Assembly (NCBI GenBank): GCA_001692895.1
Contig: KV748182.1
Coordinates: forward strand, 1,802,341 to 1,866,340
DNA length: 64,000 nucleotides
Origin: Cenococcum geophilum 1.58
Lineage: Eukaryota; Ascomycota; Dothideomycetes; Gloniales; Gloniaceae
Reading direction: 5' to 3'
Position 1 is the first letter of the stretch, and each line of letters starts with the position of its first letter. The notes beneath the pieces are model-generated. The model did not search any database. It saw only the letters and a list, made by a program, of their open reading frames with translations, and was not told the DNA's origin. This document shows positions 22,901 through 34,420 of the stretch, one piece after another. The translations under genes and the position numbers were made by a program.

Positions 22901-24223
22901 TATTATTATATAAAGCACGTAGGCGGATTTTACCCTAGGGCGTATCTATCGCAATATATACTATAATACGTTTCTTCTTTCCCTCTATATTAGGCCCTAG
23001 TTACAGTTAAGAGAGATACGCTACTAGGGCTTTAGGTTTTCTAAAGGCCGAGCTGATTTTTCTTTATTAGCCTACTTCTAGTATTTCTTATAGTGGCCGC
23101 CTGCAGTCCTTTAACTTACCTACGTAGCACTAGCATTTAGGGGGTCCCCTAAGCTATCTGGCTTTTAGGTAATCTCCATAGAAGTTTACTTAGAAAAGCG
23201 TCGCCCTTTTTAGGTTCCATTCCCTAAGCCTAAGTCTATAAAGCCTATACTGCAACCGCGCTTTTTATATAATAATTTACCGCTACTACTTACGCAATCT
23301 TCTGTAAGCTTTATGGTATTAAGTAATTACTCTACACAGTGAATTTTGTTAAAGAGGTCTTTAGTAATTCTTACCTATTAGGCGAAGTTCTGGCAAAAGA
23401 GCTCTGCTTATAGATAGGCTAGGAAATATAAGAACTAAAAGTCTACCTATTATTTAGGATTAATAAAAGGGGTATAAGAGAAGAGGTCCTCTAAGCTATA
23501 TATATAGGCTAGGAAGACGTTAAACCTCCAGTTCTCCTTTATAATAGCCGTATAGTATATTATAGCGTTATTAAAGCGTCTTACTATAGGGTTCCTAATC
23601 TAGTCTTAGACTATAGTCTTAAACTTATCCTATAGTAAAGGACCCTTATCCTTAGTACCTAACCGGCAATAAACTAGTTAGGCGATTATCTTTTCTTTTA
23701 TAAGACCTTTAATGGCCTAGCGCGTGCATCGCTTATAGTTATAGTTAGCGTTATTAACCTTAAATTAGTTCTTAACTGCGGCAATCCACCAATTAAAATG
23801 CTGTTAAGTAATACCGCTAATATTAGGTAGTAACTTCTTAACTAGGGCGTTGAGATTTAATCGGCGTATGCGTTCGCTACATAACTTATACTCTTTACTA
23901 AAAAGGCGACGGGAGGGCTTTATTAAATTGATAATACTCTATAAGTTAGCTATTTTCTTAGCTAGCTTATCTAGCTCCTTTATATTAGCGGTATTAGGTA
24001 GGACGCTAATAACCTTACTAAGCTTCTATTAAGCCTAGGTATATAAGTTAAACTAGTTTTTAACGTTTATAGATATCTAATCGTTTTAAGGTTTAGAAGG
24101 TGGCTTAGATGCTACTAGTATACTTTTAGCGGTTTCGTCTATACTAGATCCTAAGGCGTTTTATAGTTATATTGCTAGCGTATTACCATTAGATATAGGC
24201 GTTAGTTTTCTTTTTAGAGGCAT
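22900..24223 (-). pseudogene. Gypsy-3 gag (degenerate)
   Basis: The gag start ATG is at 24223 (minus), 55 bp inside the 5' LTR, and reads MPLKRKLTPIS then RIPed codons. A Cys-rich, damaged knuckle region is visible near 23135-23090. The short leader leaves room for little more than a primer-binding site. Stops replace Gln/Trp. Confidence 0.7.
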
Positions 24224-24277
24224 TATAGAAAAATTAAACCGGCTATCCTCCTAAGGGGATTAGTAAGGATTTAAATA

Positions 24278-24500
24278 TAAGGTAAGAATATAGATAGGGA
24301 GTCTAATAATAGAATAATAGGTATATTATATAGACAGAGACAAATCCTTAAGGGAAAAGGAGGAGTCTGTATATAAGGTAGGAAGGGTTTTTCCTAGGCA
24401 CGTGCAGAGCACGTACCTTATAGGTAAGTCACCCCTAGGTTGCCCTAGGGTCGCCTATACCTTACGGCTATATAACTATCTACTTAGGTTTTACCTAATA
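24278..24500 (-). repeat. Gypsy-3 5' LTR
   Basis: Uninterrupted 223-bp copy, heavily RIPed at its inner end (TAAGGTAAG). It serves as the empty-site reference for the TIR element in the other LTR. Confidence 0.9.
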
Positions 24501-25390
24501 TTTATTTATTGCCCTTCTTAATCCTAATTTAATGGTATACCTATTTTAGATCTATTTTTATAAAGATTTATATATTACTTATCCGATCTTAAATCTTACT
24601 AGTTAAGGGTAAAAAATATCTATTCTTCCTAGTAATGCTATTTAACTATCTATAGTTAATATATAGCCTAAGTTTCCTATTTTTCCTTAATATAAATAGT
24701 ACTAGATATCCTACTAATAACTATAATAATTTAATATATCCCTTTTGAAGGTTCTTTTAAATAAACTCCTTAAGTACTCTTAACTCTTCTTTAGTTAGTT
24801 TATAGATTAAAAAGAACTTTAGACTTATTCCTAGTTCTAATTCTATCTTATAGTCCTATACTATATATTTTTACAGCTTTTTACTTTTTAGGCTTTATAG
24901 CTTTTTACTATACTTATAGTATCTTTTTAGTATATAGGATAACCCTTTCTTGGTTTCCTTATATATTACTCTAAATTAGTACTATACTAACTTAGTTGCT
25001 ATACGCCTCTTGTGTTATTAAGTATCTTTAATATTAACTTAATCTATAACCTAATTAATCTTTAGATTATATTTCTGTAACTAAAGCATTTTTAATACTG
25101 CCTTATCTTGTCCTAATAGTAGGATATTAAAAGATATCTTAATTTATCTTCTTTTAATAGTTAACTAAATTAGTCCTATTTTAATATTTATAATACCTCC
25201 TCTATAGGCTATTAAATCTCCTAAAATTATAACTAACGGATAAGGGTACCTCTTTTACCTATACGGTAGCCCTATTCTTTTTACTATTATTAGTAAAATA
25301 TAGTTCCTTATTACTCCACTATCTATTAATACTTTAAACTATTAATCTTACTAATTAACTTATAGATTTAGGTATTGTTTTTAAATTCCT
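24501..25390 (-). pseudogene. Gypsy-2b fragment B: N-terminal RT and protease linker
   Basis: Directly continues fragment A (after 17130) when Gypsy-3 is removed. It aligns with Gypsy-2a from about 37240 back to 36350 on the opposite strand. Conserved RT words such as LRLYINYRQLNSITRKNRY and FIKIDL are readable. It is cut at 25390 by the Copia element; the target duplication ttcct is at 25386-25390. Confidence 0.88.
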
Positions 25391-25599
25391 TGTTGGTTAT
25401 ACAGAGTGACTCACCAATAACGACTACTCGAGTAGGGTTATAGTGGTGTTGGTTAATAAAGCTTATTAATTTGGAATGAGGAAGGGCAAGGAACGTAAGG
25501 CTCCTCGCCACGCTAGTGCCGTGGCGACACGTGATGGCAACTTGCCATTACGTGACGGCAGTTTGCCGTACGTGACGGCAACTTGCCTCATTCCCGACA
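25391..25599 (-). repeat. Copia 3' LTR (209 bp)
   Basis: Contains three tandem copies of a roughly 20-bp unit, acgtgacggcaacttgcc, near its inner end. Each copy includes the palindrome GGCAACTTGCC. The partner LTR has two copies, which accounts for the 20-bp length difference. Confidence 0.93.
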
Positions 25600-25799
25600 C
25601 TAGCAACTCTTCTTTTATAGTTACCATCTATAGATAAATACTGCTTAACTATTATAACAAATATAAATCCTCCTTACTTACTATTGCTATTATAATATAA
25701 GTCTTACTGTCCTAAAATTTGCCTTTTAGCACGTAGCTCTCTTACTTAGAAGTCGTAGGTAGATATTTTATTTAAAGGGCCGCTAAGGCGCTAGTAGTA

Positions 25800-25950
25800 A
25801 GCGAGCTAATAGCGATTTTCTATCCTAGGGATAGAAAATCCTAATTGGCTAGGTTAAGTTAGGGTTTATAAAATCCCCCCTCCTAAAAAGTCTTAGCAAG
25901 AGAATCTAACTAATTAGATAACTTTAACCGCCGGTTAAAGTTCCTAGATA
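25800..25950. repeat. Dispersed hairpin repeat, copy B
   Basis: Inverted relative to 17815-17960. It holds a near-perfect palindrome GATTTTCTATC-cta-GGATAGAAAATC (about 25812-25839) and a second one, AACTTTAACCG-C-CGGTTAAAGTT (about 25919-25942). It lies between Copia RNase H and the 3' LTR. Confidence 0.6.
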
Positions 25951-26299
25951 TCTTAAGACCTTATATAACTAAGAAATTTCTAAGGACTCCCTTTTAACCT
26001 AACCTTTAACTTATATACGTAAAGTATTTATATTAACAAATATCTTTAGTACCTTATTTAGGTTCGCCTTTATTATTATATCTACTAGGTTATCTTAGCT
26101 ATTAATTTATTAAATTTTAAAGAGTTCTTAACGCTTATAGGATTACTAAAGTGCTATAATATTAATTATAAGGCGCTTCTCCTTTATAGTACTAAGCTTA
26201 ACTAAATACTTATAGAGGGAATATAAGTTAGTGTATATAATTATAGGGATAACGGAAAGTTTAAGTTAATCTATAATTATTTTTAAGGTAGTTCCAATT

Positions 26300-29200
26300 G
26301 CAATTACTATATTAACTCCGCTAACTATTCTATATATCTCTAACACCAAAACACTTTAAGTAATGCGCTTGCTCTTAGTTAAGCTCTAATAGATAAGATT
26401 GCCATAGATTATAAAGTTATTCTCTCCTATAAATTTATTTATAATAATAATCTTATATCCTAACTAGGAGCTAAAATCTTTATTATTTACAAACGATCTA
26501 TTAATAAATATAAAGAGCTTAGCAGTAGGAAGATTAATAGGTATATAGAGTAGTCCCCAATTAAGATGGTTCATTTACTAGGAAAGACGTTTATTTAGGG
26601 CAAGAATATCGTCCTTAGTTAGTTTCTAGTATTAGGCGGCAATAGAGAGATTAAATAAAGCCTTAGGTTAATAGATAAAAGTAATATAAGCTCTACAAGC
26701 GCGTTACTCCACATATCCTTACTTTAGGGAATCAACATTAATAACGTTAATCTTTTTACTTTAACCCTTCTGGCGCAAAGCAATAGAATCCTTATTTAGG
26801 GAGAGGATACATCTATTAAAAAGTAATGGTATTATTAAATTAAGCTTTTTCTTTAGCTTTACTATAAGATTTACCTTTACTAGCTTATCCTCTTTAAGAG
26901 CTAAGAATTAGTCGTCTCCTAAGATAATTATATTATTAGTTTATATACTAATAATTCTAAATAGGGTTCCTATAGTTATAATAAGGAAGCAGGGATTAAA
27001 TATAGAAGTAGTTATTAAAAGCTTCTCTTTATAGTACTTGCTATAGGTAGCCCACTAGTAAGTTCCTACCTCTATAATTTTATATAATGGCTTAAGTATA
27101 ACTATAATTATATCTTTAGGATACTGGTAGCAAATTTGCTCCGGAAGGTATACTAATATTAAGCGCTAAAGGTGCGTCTCTAATTAGGTATAGGCTTAAG
27201 TAATATCTTATAAATAAACCGCCATTCTATTCTTTATTAAGGAGGGAGCTAATATAATAATAACTCGCTGACTAGCTTGTTAAATCGTAGAAGATTATAT
27301 AAAAATTATCTCTTTACTATTATTATTATAACCTTAAATAATAAGCCTTAATTTCTTAAATGGGGCGTTAATAGCTTTACCCTTAATCTTATTAACTATC
27401 CTTAACTTAAAGATACGAACTTCATTAAACTTAGTAGGGTTATACTTCTTAAATTTAAAGACTCCTCTTATAATAAGACTATTAATTTCCTACTTATTAA
27501 ATGCTTAAAAAGGAGCTCCTAGAGTTATAATACGACCTTCCTTTTAGAGCTATTTTGCAAGTTTAAAGTTAGCCTTCTCCTTAGCTGTTATAAAGGCCAT
27601 TAATAGCTTAGCTCTATTCTTAATAGCGGCAACGAATTGCTCTTTAAAATTAATAAGATATTAGTAATTTTATAATCCCTTTAGGCGACCTCTACCGCGT
27701 TATAGTTGCGGCGTATCTACTATAATTATATTAGAATTATAGTCGCCTTCTAGAGTACGTTAATTATAGTTCTCCTTTAGGGCCTCTTTTAGGGCATCCT
27801 ATAAAGGCTTAGAACTACTACCCCCACAGCAAGGCTTAATAACAGTTAAACGGAATTAAGTGGGTCTATAAGGCATCTAAATAGTATAAGTTTAACTATT
27901 AATTATAATAAGTTAATATAGGCCTAACCACCCTCCCTTTTTACACTATATGTTTACCTTAGACTAAAGTGGCAGATTAAGCGTAGTTAAGGTATTTAGG
28001 CCATTTCTTATTCCTAGTGCGTTATTAACCTAGCGTATAGCGTAGAGACGTTATACCTCCTTCGTTGCCTTATAAATAGCCTTAGCTTATTATATAACGG
28101 AGGGAGATAGTAAAGAATTGTTAGTTATTTAAGGGTAGGCGCTAAAGACTAGTAATATAGGTATAAGTCTATCCGGGCCAGCGGAATTATTAATAGCTTT
28201 AACAGCTATTTATAAGGTAAATTCTTTACTAGCGTCCTCTAGTTTTAAAGAGATAATCTTATATACGCGGTATAATAGCGTATAATATTACTCTACTTTT
28301 CTAACGCTATTATATACCTTAATAGGGACTTCCTTAACCTTAATTACTATTACCTTTATCTATTATTAAAACTCTATAGATAAGAAGTTCTTTCCTATAT
28401 TATAGACAATTTAATTAGGGGGTCCTAGGTAAACATTAATTTAGTATAATTAAAGGGTATCCTATATATTCTTAGCTAATATATCCTTTAAGAATTGTAC
28501 GGCTTAGAAGGAGGTTAAGAAGTTAATAACTTAGAGTACTAGCTTGCCGCTAAAATATATAACGTTAATAATAATACAGAAGTTAAAGTTATAGTTATCT
28601 TTAAGGGTAAACTTAAATCGGCCAGGGGACTTTTAGTTTATTTAGTAGTAATAGCAGTACTTTATAAGATGCTTAATTGCCTTAACCTTAACTTTATAGC
28701 CTGCTCGCTAAAGAACCCTAAGTAATTAATAAACGGATAGGTGGCTAAAACGACGGTATAGTTAACGTAACTCTAACTTAGTTAGGTGGCTCTAAGTAAC
28801 ACTCTTTTCTAGTTAATAAAGGAGTAACTAAGGGTAACCCTACTTGCGCATAACGGGCACCTAATTATCTCCCTAAATAAGTATATCCTTAAGGTTATTA
28901 AGCTTAACGCCTAATTTATTTATATCTCTAATATAAAATAGAAATAGGGTGTTTATAGAAATAACGTAAAAGGTAATATACCCTAAGGGGGTTTAGACCC
29001 TAATTATGCTAAAAGAAATCGCAGTACCCTTACTAAAACAAATCGTGTATTAGCCTACCGTTAAATAGTTAATCTAAATAGAGCTATTAAGCTGCTAAAG
29101 GGCTTAAACTTAAGGTTCTCCTATTATAGATACTCCTACGGCTCTAGTATCTAGTATAATACTATAGAAGACGTTCGCCGAGTATCTATTATTAAAGGAA
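26300..29200 (-). pseudogene. Copia pol (PR-IN-RT-RH, degenerate)
   Basis: Protease DT-A-VGVS at about 29160-29020. RT at about 27500-26880: FKFKKYNPTKFNEVRIFKLR, SP.I..ASQRVII.LAPSL, IT.AY, LPEQI, KPLYKI, SIFNPCFLI, and TNNIIILGDD where the family has a TDD-type catalytic box (D>N). RNase H at about 26570-26360: FINRSFVNNKDFSS.LGY, KSKRIT.SVL.LE. These match the fungal Copia lineage. Integrase should lie at 28900-27600; I did not verify its catalytic residues. RIP stops replace Gln/Trp. Confidence 0.88.
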
Positions 29201-29299
29201 AACGCGGAACTCTCCCTTAACTTATTAAAGATATTTAACTTTATAGTAAAATAGAGCGTAGATTAGTTATTAAGAATAGTAACGGTTTATATGCCATCT

Positions 29300-31300
29300 A
29301 CCTTACTATACTTAGTAAAGTATTAGTCAGGTAAGTACTTCTTAATTTCCATATCTATAAGGAGCTGTTTAGCCTTATTAACCTTACCCTTAAGATCTTC
29401 TACGCCTTTATATTAAACTAGGAAGCTTTAAAAGTAGGCTGTAGTAACCTTATAATTTCTAACATTTCTTATACTTTAGCGAAACTTATTATATGCCTCC
29501 TTTCGCTTATTAAGAGAATGCCTAGTTAACTAGTAATTCGGTTTCTTATAAACATAGCACTTTTTTTAATAATTACTTTAAAATAAACCTCTATAAGGGC
29601 CTCCACCTTTACCTCGTAGTTGTTAATTATACCCTCTACTATATTACCTACCCCGGCCACCATATATTTAATCAATCCAGTTATAATTATATTAGTTAGG
29701 CGGGTTAATTAAAGTAGGTTAGAGTTAGGTGTTAAATTACTATACTTTTTAAGAGCGTAGAGCGGTGCTAATAGAAGATCTTAATTAAGTATACACTCCT
29801 TTATAAATATTTACAGGATTAAAGAGAGTAAGGTTACATTCTTTAACACCTTAGCATATGCTAATGACTTAATTATATAGGCTAAAGTCCTTTTAATATA
29901 ATTCGGATAATCTATACTAAATCGTCTAAAGTTAATTAAAGAGCTTTTAAAGATAATTAAGCCGAGGGATACCTGGGTTTATAGCAATGATCCTTAGGAA
30001 GGTAGTTTCTCTCCATTCTAACATATACTGCTACTTATTCTCTTCTATTTTAAAGTAATATCTTAACTTATATATTATACGGTTAAAATTATATCCTTTT
30101 CCTGCCAAATAATTATAATAAAAGGTACTAGCTTGGCCCTTAAGCATAACGGAATAGGCGTTGTGATATTAATTAGACTCTATTCCTACCTTCTAGTAAT
30201 AGTTATAGAAGATATATAGTTTTAAATTAAGAATATTATATAATTCCCTACTAAACTTCTTCTCCTAATTTAAATAGAGCTTTGCAAGCTCTGTAAGCAA
30301 TTTTAAACTACCTCTAATTTAAGATTAAAATAGAGGAGGTAGGGGTTGTATTACAGGCTGTAGTAGGGACGTAGGTCTAGTTAGTGGAGTCTAAAGGTCG
30401 TTAAATCGCGAAGTAATGGGATCCTGTGCCTACTTTTATTAGGGTATAGTATCTAACATTAAGGTTACGGGTTAAATTAGATATAGAGGAGTTAAAGGCG
30501 GAGGTAGGTTCGTCTCTAAAGGTATATTACTTAGGTTCCATTATAAGTTAAGCTTCCTTATAGTGCGTAGTTGGTGCTTAATCTCTTATAAAGTCTATTT
30601 ATGCTCTTCTTTTACGTTAATAACCTGCTCCTAAATATTATCTCTAATAGTACCCCCGTCCTTAGGGACAAATACTCTATTCTCCTAAAGGAAGTTATAG
30701 AAGTCCTATATAATATCCTTATTTATAGGGGCCTATATTTTCTTTATTTATCTAATAAAGTCCTCCTTTATACATTCCTATAGCGCGGTATTATTATATT
30801 TACTGTCCTTACAATATGCCATACGGTATAATAAAAATCCATTTAAGTCTTATTTATTAGCGTTTACAAGGTTAATTATAGCTTTATTCTATGTTTTTAG
30901 GTTAATATCTTCCTTATACTTCTTTGGGTAGGTTAACGCTATAGTAGGTATAGAATTAACGGGGTATTATACGTTAAAGGTAGGTAGGATTTTCGGTTTT
31001 ATAGGATCTTATAGGTTTGCTATTAAGAGGTAAGCAATTTAAGATGTTGTTTAACGCGTTTTGGACGTTAACTTAGGACCCTAGGTTTAGTAACACTCCT
31101 AACCTAAAGTACTTAACTAAATCTTTATAAACGCGGTTGTTCTATATAATAGACGCAACTTAGTATCTCCTAGTACTTAGTAATACTTTTATTACTAGTT
31201 TTCCGTAAGTCTAAGGTAGTATAGTATCGCCAGGATCCATTCTATATAAGTATATATAGCACCCCTATATAAGACTATCTCTTCTATTTAAAAACCTAGC
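29300..31300 (-). pseudogene. Copia gag (degenerate)
   Basis: The minus strand carries a fungal-Copia-type knuckle near 29570-29500: KKCYVYKKPNY.LTRHS.N, where C and W positions are RIPed to Y and stop. Upstream sequence to about 31300 has degenerate codon texture with many stops. A plus-strand open stretch at 30601-30783 is on the wrong strand and is not a gene. Confidence 0.75.
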
Positions 31301-31337
31301 TGCTCTATAGTTAACTATATATTTAACCACTAATTAG

Positions 31338-31526
31338 TGTTGGTTATATAGGGTAACTCACCAATAATAACTACTTAAGTAGGGTTATAGTGATATTAGT
31401 TAATAAAGCTTATTAATTTAGAATGAGGAAGGGCGAGGAACGTAAGGCTCCTCGCCACGCTAGTGCCGCGGCAACACGTGATGGCAACTTGCCATCACGT
31501 GACGGCAACTTGCCTCATTCCCGACA
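31338..31526 (-). repeat. Copia 5' LTR (189 bp)
   Basis: Two copies of the 20-bp unit instead of three. It ends in CCGACA at 31526 and is followed by ttcct. Confidence 0.93.
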
Positions 31527-31531
31527 TTCCT

Positions 31532-32819
31532 TTAAGGGTTTAATACTCTATTATTAGCTCCCTCTAGTTTTATAGGCCTTTACTTTTCCTAACTATTAGC
31601 TACTTAATCCTTATATACTTAGCTTATTCTTTAGCTAATACCTAGTTCGCTTCTTATCCTTAATATACTATAGATATATATTCTTTAGGCACTTTTACTA
31701 CTATTATCTATTTAAATATTCTTTTATAAGGAATCTTTTTAGTTAAAGTATTAAGTTATCTAACTTTTAAACTTCTATTAAATACTAGCTATATATATAC
31801 TTAGTATTCCTATATTATTGCTTATTTAGCGCCTAATATATCCTAATTAGGTACTTTTTTTAATAGGCTTTTGTGTATATTATATATATTATCTATATAT
31901 ATAATCTATGCTAATATATAATATGCTAGGTATTTTAGGTTAACTCTTAGCTTATTTTTACTTTTAAGTTTAAACCTTTATCTAGCTAATCTAAACGTTA
32001 ATCTCTTATTTATAGGTACTAAAATCTATCTTTCTTAACTTTAGTCCTCTAATCTTTCTTCTAGGTTTTTAAATGTTATAATTAATGCTCCCTTAATATA
32101 ACTTATACGCCTTTCTATAATTGCTTAGTCTTAGATAACTCTTTAGTTTAGCTATAAGTAAAAATCTTCCTAACTATTATTATATCGCTGCCTATACTAC
32201 TTTTAGTATAGCTCTATAAGCGTATATAATCTATCTATAAGGAAATATCTTATTATTACTGCTTTATAATAGCCCTTTATATACTATTCTTTAAATCTAG
32301 TTAAAACTCCTAAGTTCTCTTCTTATTCTAGTTTTTTAAGCTATTTTACTCTTAGCGTGCCTACCTTAGGCCTATTAATAACCTTCCTTAAGGCTATTTT
32401 TAGCTTACCTAGTATTATTGGTCTGTAATATCCTTACTGTTTTTACCACGCTTTAATTTAATTCTTAACTCTTTTTTAGTCTTCTCCTAGTTTATATCTA
32501 GCTATTAAATCCTTTAAATTCTTAAATTTTGTAATTCTAGTATTAACTATTTAACTCTAAAGCTAAATATTTTATTTACCTAGTATAGGTGCTTCTAATC
32601 CTAAGCTTACTTCTTTCTTAAGTTACGCTCCTGCCTTGGTCTATTTAGGTATTTATAGTGCCCTTATCTTGTCTTAAGAATCTTAGTACCCTAAAAACCT
32701 TTATCCTATACTTATTAATTTATCTTTAAACTAAGCCGTTACTCTACTCTATTAATTTTTATTTATTATAGGTCCTTAAGCTTATCTTATCTCGTTTTAG
32801 GAATCTTAAGCTTCTTTTA
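31532..32819 (-). pseudogene. Gypsy-2b fragment C: gag-pol linker
   Basis: Continues fragment B after removal of Copia and aligns with Gypsy-2a about 36345 back to about 34905 on the opposite strand (for example the block reading agtwaggaaaagta...aggcctata). It is cut at 32819 by Gypsy-2a, whose target duplication tttta occupies 32815-32819. No domain beyond degenerate linker sequence can be named. Confidence 0.82.
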
Positions 32820-33240
32820 TGTTACGGACGCTTTAAGTACAATGTTACGACTACTTGGAGAAGAGTTGGAAGAAGCTAGTTGGTTAATACAAGCACGGTC
32901 CAGAATGGAACCCGTGGAACCATATGACGAGGAATAGTAACCGAGGTTATATAACGTGCTACGTATTAAATATAAGGAACGAGAGGAACTCGCGTACCTT
33001 ACGTACCTTACGTATATCACGTATAAGGAGGATTTTATAGGAGCACGGTTGTGTATTTAAGGACCCTTAGTTCCTACCTAGATAGTTCCTTCCTTATAGT
33101 AATTCTCAGAATATAATTAGAGTTAATCTATTAGGCAACCACTCTACCAGTTATTATTATATTATTAACTTACTTGTAATACCTATATACCTAGCCCATT
33201 AACGAGTCCACCGTAGTTCTTACTATAAGGCTCCGTTATA
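32820..33240 (+). repeat. Gypsy-2a 5' LTR
   Basis: 421 bp, same length as the 3' LTR, and notably less RIPed in its first 200 bp. It contains a tandem word cgtaccttacgtaccttacg (about 32993-33012). Confidence 0.93.
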
Positions 33241-33280
33241 CAATTACTACCACGGTTATAGTTTTAATAAGTTAAATAAC

Positions 33281-34420
33281 ATGCCACTAAAAGCAGCCAC
33301 TACGACGCCATTAACGGCGGCAACTATGTTAAGATTAGGTAACGATACTAATATAGCAGACACTAACTTATAACAACCTATGACAGTAAAACAATTATAA
33401 GCAATAGTTAACTAGTTAATAGGAGATAATATAGTACTTAAAAATAGGATTAATGGAATAGGCGTAGTAAAGGTTAAGCTACTATCAATTAAAAGATTCT
33501 TAGGAGAGAGATTAAAGCTTAAAGGATTCCTTACGCAAATGCACTTTAAGGTTATATAAGAGGGAGTAAAGCTAGCAATAACTATGGATTAAGTAGCATA
33601 CGCAGGATTGTTTTTATTAAGAAGAGCGCTTAAATGGTTTAAGCCTTACCTTATAGAGATATAAGTAAATAAAATAATAATAATAAACCAAGAAGTACGG
33701 GTTATGTTTTTAAGCTAGAACGGATTTGTAGAACGACTTATACAAATGTTTAGAGACTTAAAGGTAACGACTATAGTAAAAAAAAAACTCTAAGACATTA
33801 TATAACGAACCTTAGCAATTAAGTATATAATATAGTTCTAAACGCTAGTAATATAAGTTAAGTGGAATAATAGGGCGCTTATAGCATAGTATAAGCAAGG
33901 ACTTAAGGCTAAAGTCTAGGACGTAATTATTCTAATAGAAGATGCGGATACCCTAAAGGAACTAATAAATTAAGCGATAAAGATTAATAATAGGATCTAC
34001 TAAAGGGAATAGACTAAGAAGGGTTAGGATAAAGTTCTATAGTTATATAAGACGTAGAGCACGTAATAACTAAAGCTAAGTTAGAAACTATGGTATGGCG
34101 CAAAGCTAATAGACCTAAGTGGTACTAAAGAAACCTATAAGAGATGGAGTAAGAAACTATAGAAACCTAGAGGTTAAGGATTAAGTAATTATAGGACTAG
34201 GGAGCATAGGCTAAACTAAGGATCTTAGTAGCAGAAGATATTTAAGCGGACTCTATAATAAAAGCAATGGTTTAAAAACAGAGCTTATATAAATTACGGA
34301 AAATAGGGTTATTTTACTAGAGACTATAGAAGTGGTTAGAGTTATTATATAGTAAAGGGAACTAGACTAGTAGTATGCGATATATACGTATAGAGGGATA
34401 ATAGTACGCTATAAGGAATA
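33281..34420 (+). pseudogene. Gypsy-2a gag (degenerate)
   Basis: ATG at 33281, 41 bp after the LTR, reads MPLKAATTTPLTAATMLR. The capsid-like part (KLKGFLTQMHFKV, YAGLFL..RALKWF.PYL) is readable to about 34000. The CCHC knuckle at 34286-34327 now reads Y-I-N-Y-G-K-stop-G-Y-F-T-R-D-Y, with all four zinc ligands changed to Tyr. Stops at former Gln codons are frequent. Confidence 0.86.

Larger units (their letters stand above)
17131..24500 (-). mobile_element. Gypsy-3: LTR retrotransposon nested in Gypsy-2b
   Basis: The LTRs at 17131-17654 and 24278-24500 match. The left one is longer only because it carries a 299-bp insertion plus a 2-bp duplication; without these both are 223 bp. Orientation is minus: gag ATG at 24223, RT YLDN at 21598-21587, integrase at about 19855. 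A polypurine tract (oligo-G on the minus strand, 17657-17668) precedes the 3' LTR. The flanking target reads ttatt on both sides (17125-17129, 24502-24506) if LTR ends are moved by one base. It interrupts the Gypsy-2b RT, which continues in register at 24501. The element is RIP-dead. Confidence 0.9.
25391..31526 (-). mobile_element. Copia (Ty1/Copia) LTR retrotransposon nested in Gypsy-2b
   Basis: LTRs at 25391-25599 and 31338-31526 have TG...CA ends (TGTTGG...CCGACA) and the exact 5-bp duplication ttcct at 25386-25390 and 31527-31531. The minus-strand interior is ordered gag (right), protease, integrase region, RT, RNase H (left), the Copia order with integrase before RT. LTR ends are not RIPed although the interior is. 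Stops occur across gag and pol, so it is non-autonomous. Confidence 0.94.

Noticed and set aside
32817-33020. 67-codon minus-strand ORF
   Set aside because: Lies entirely in the Gypsy-2a LTR, is antisense to the element, and has no domain.
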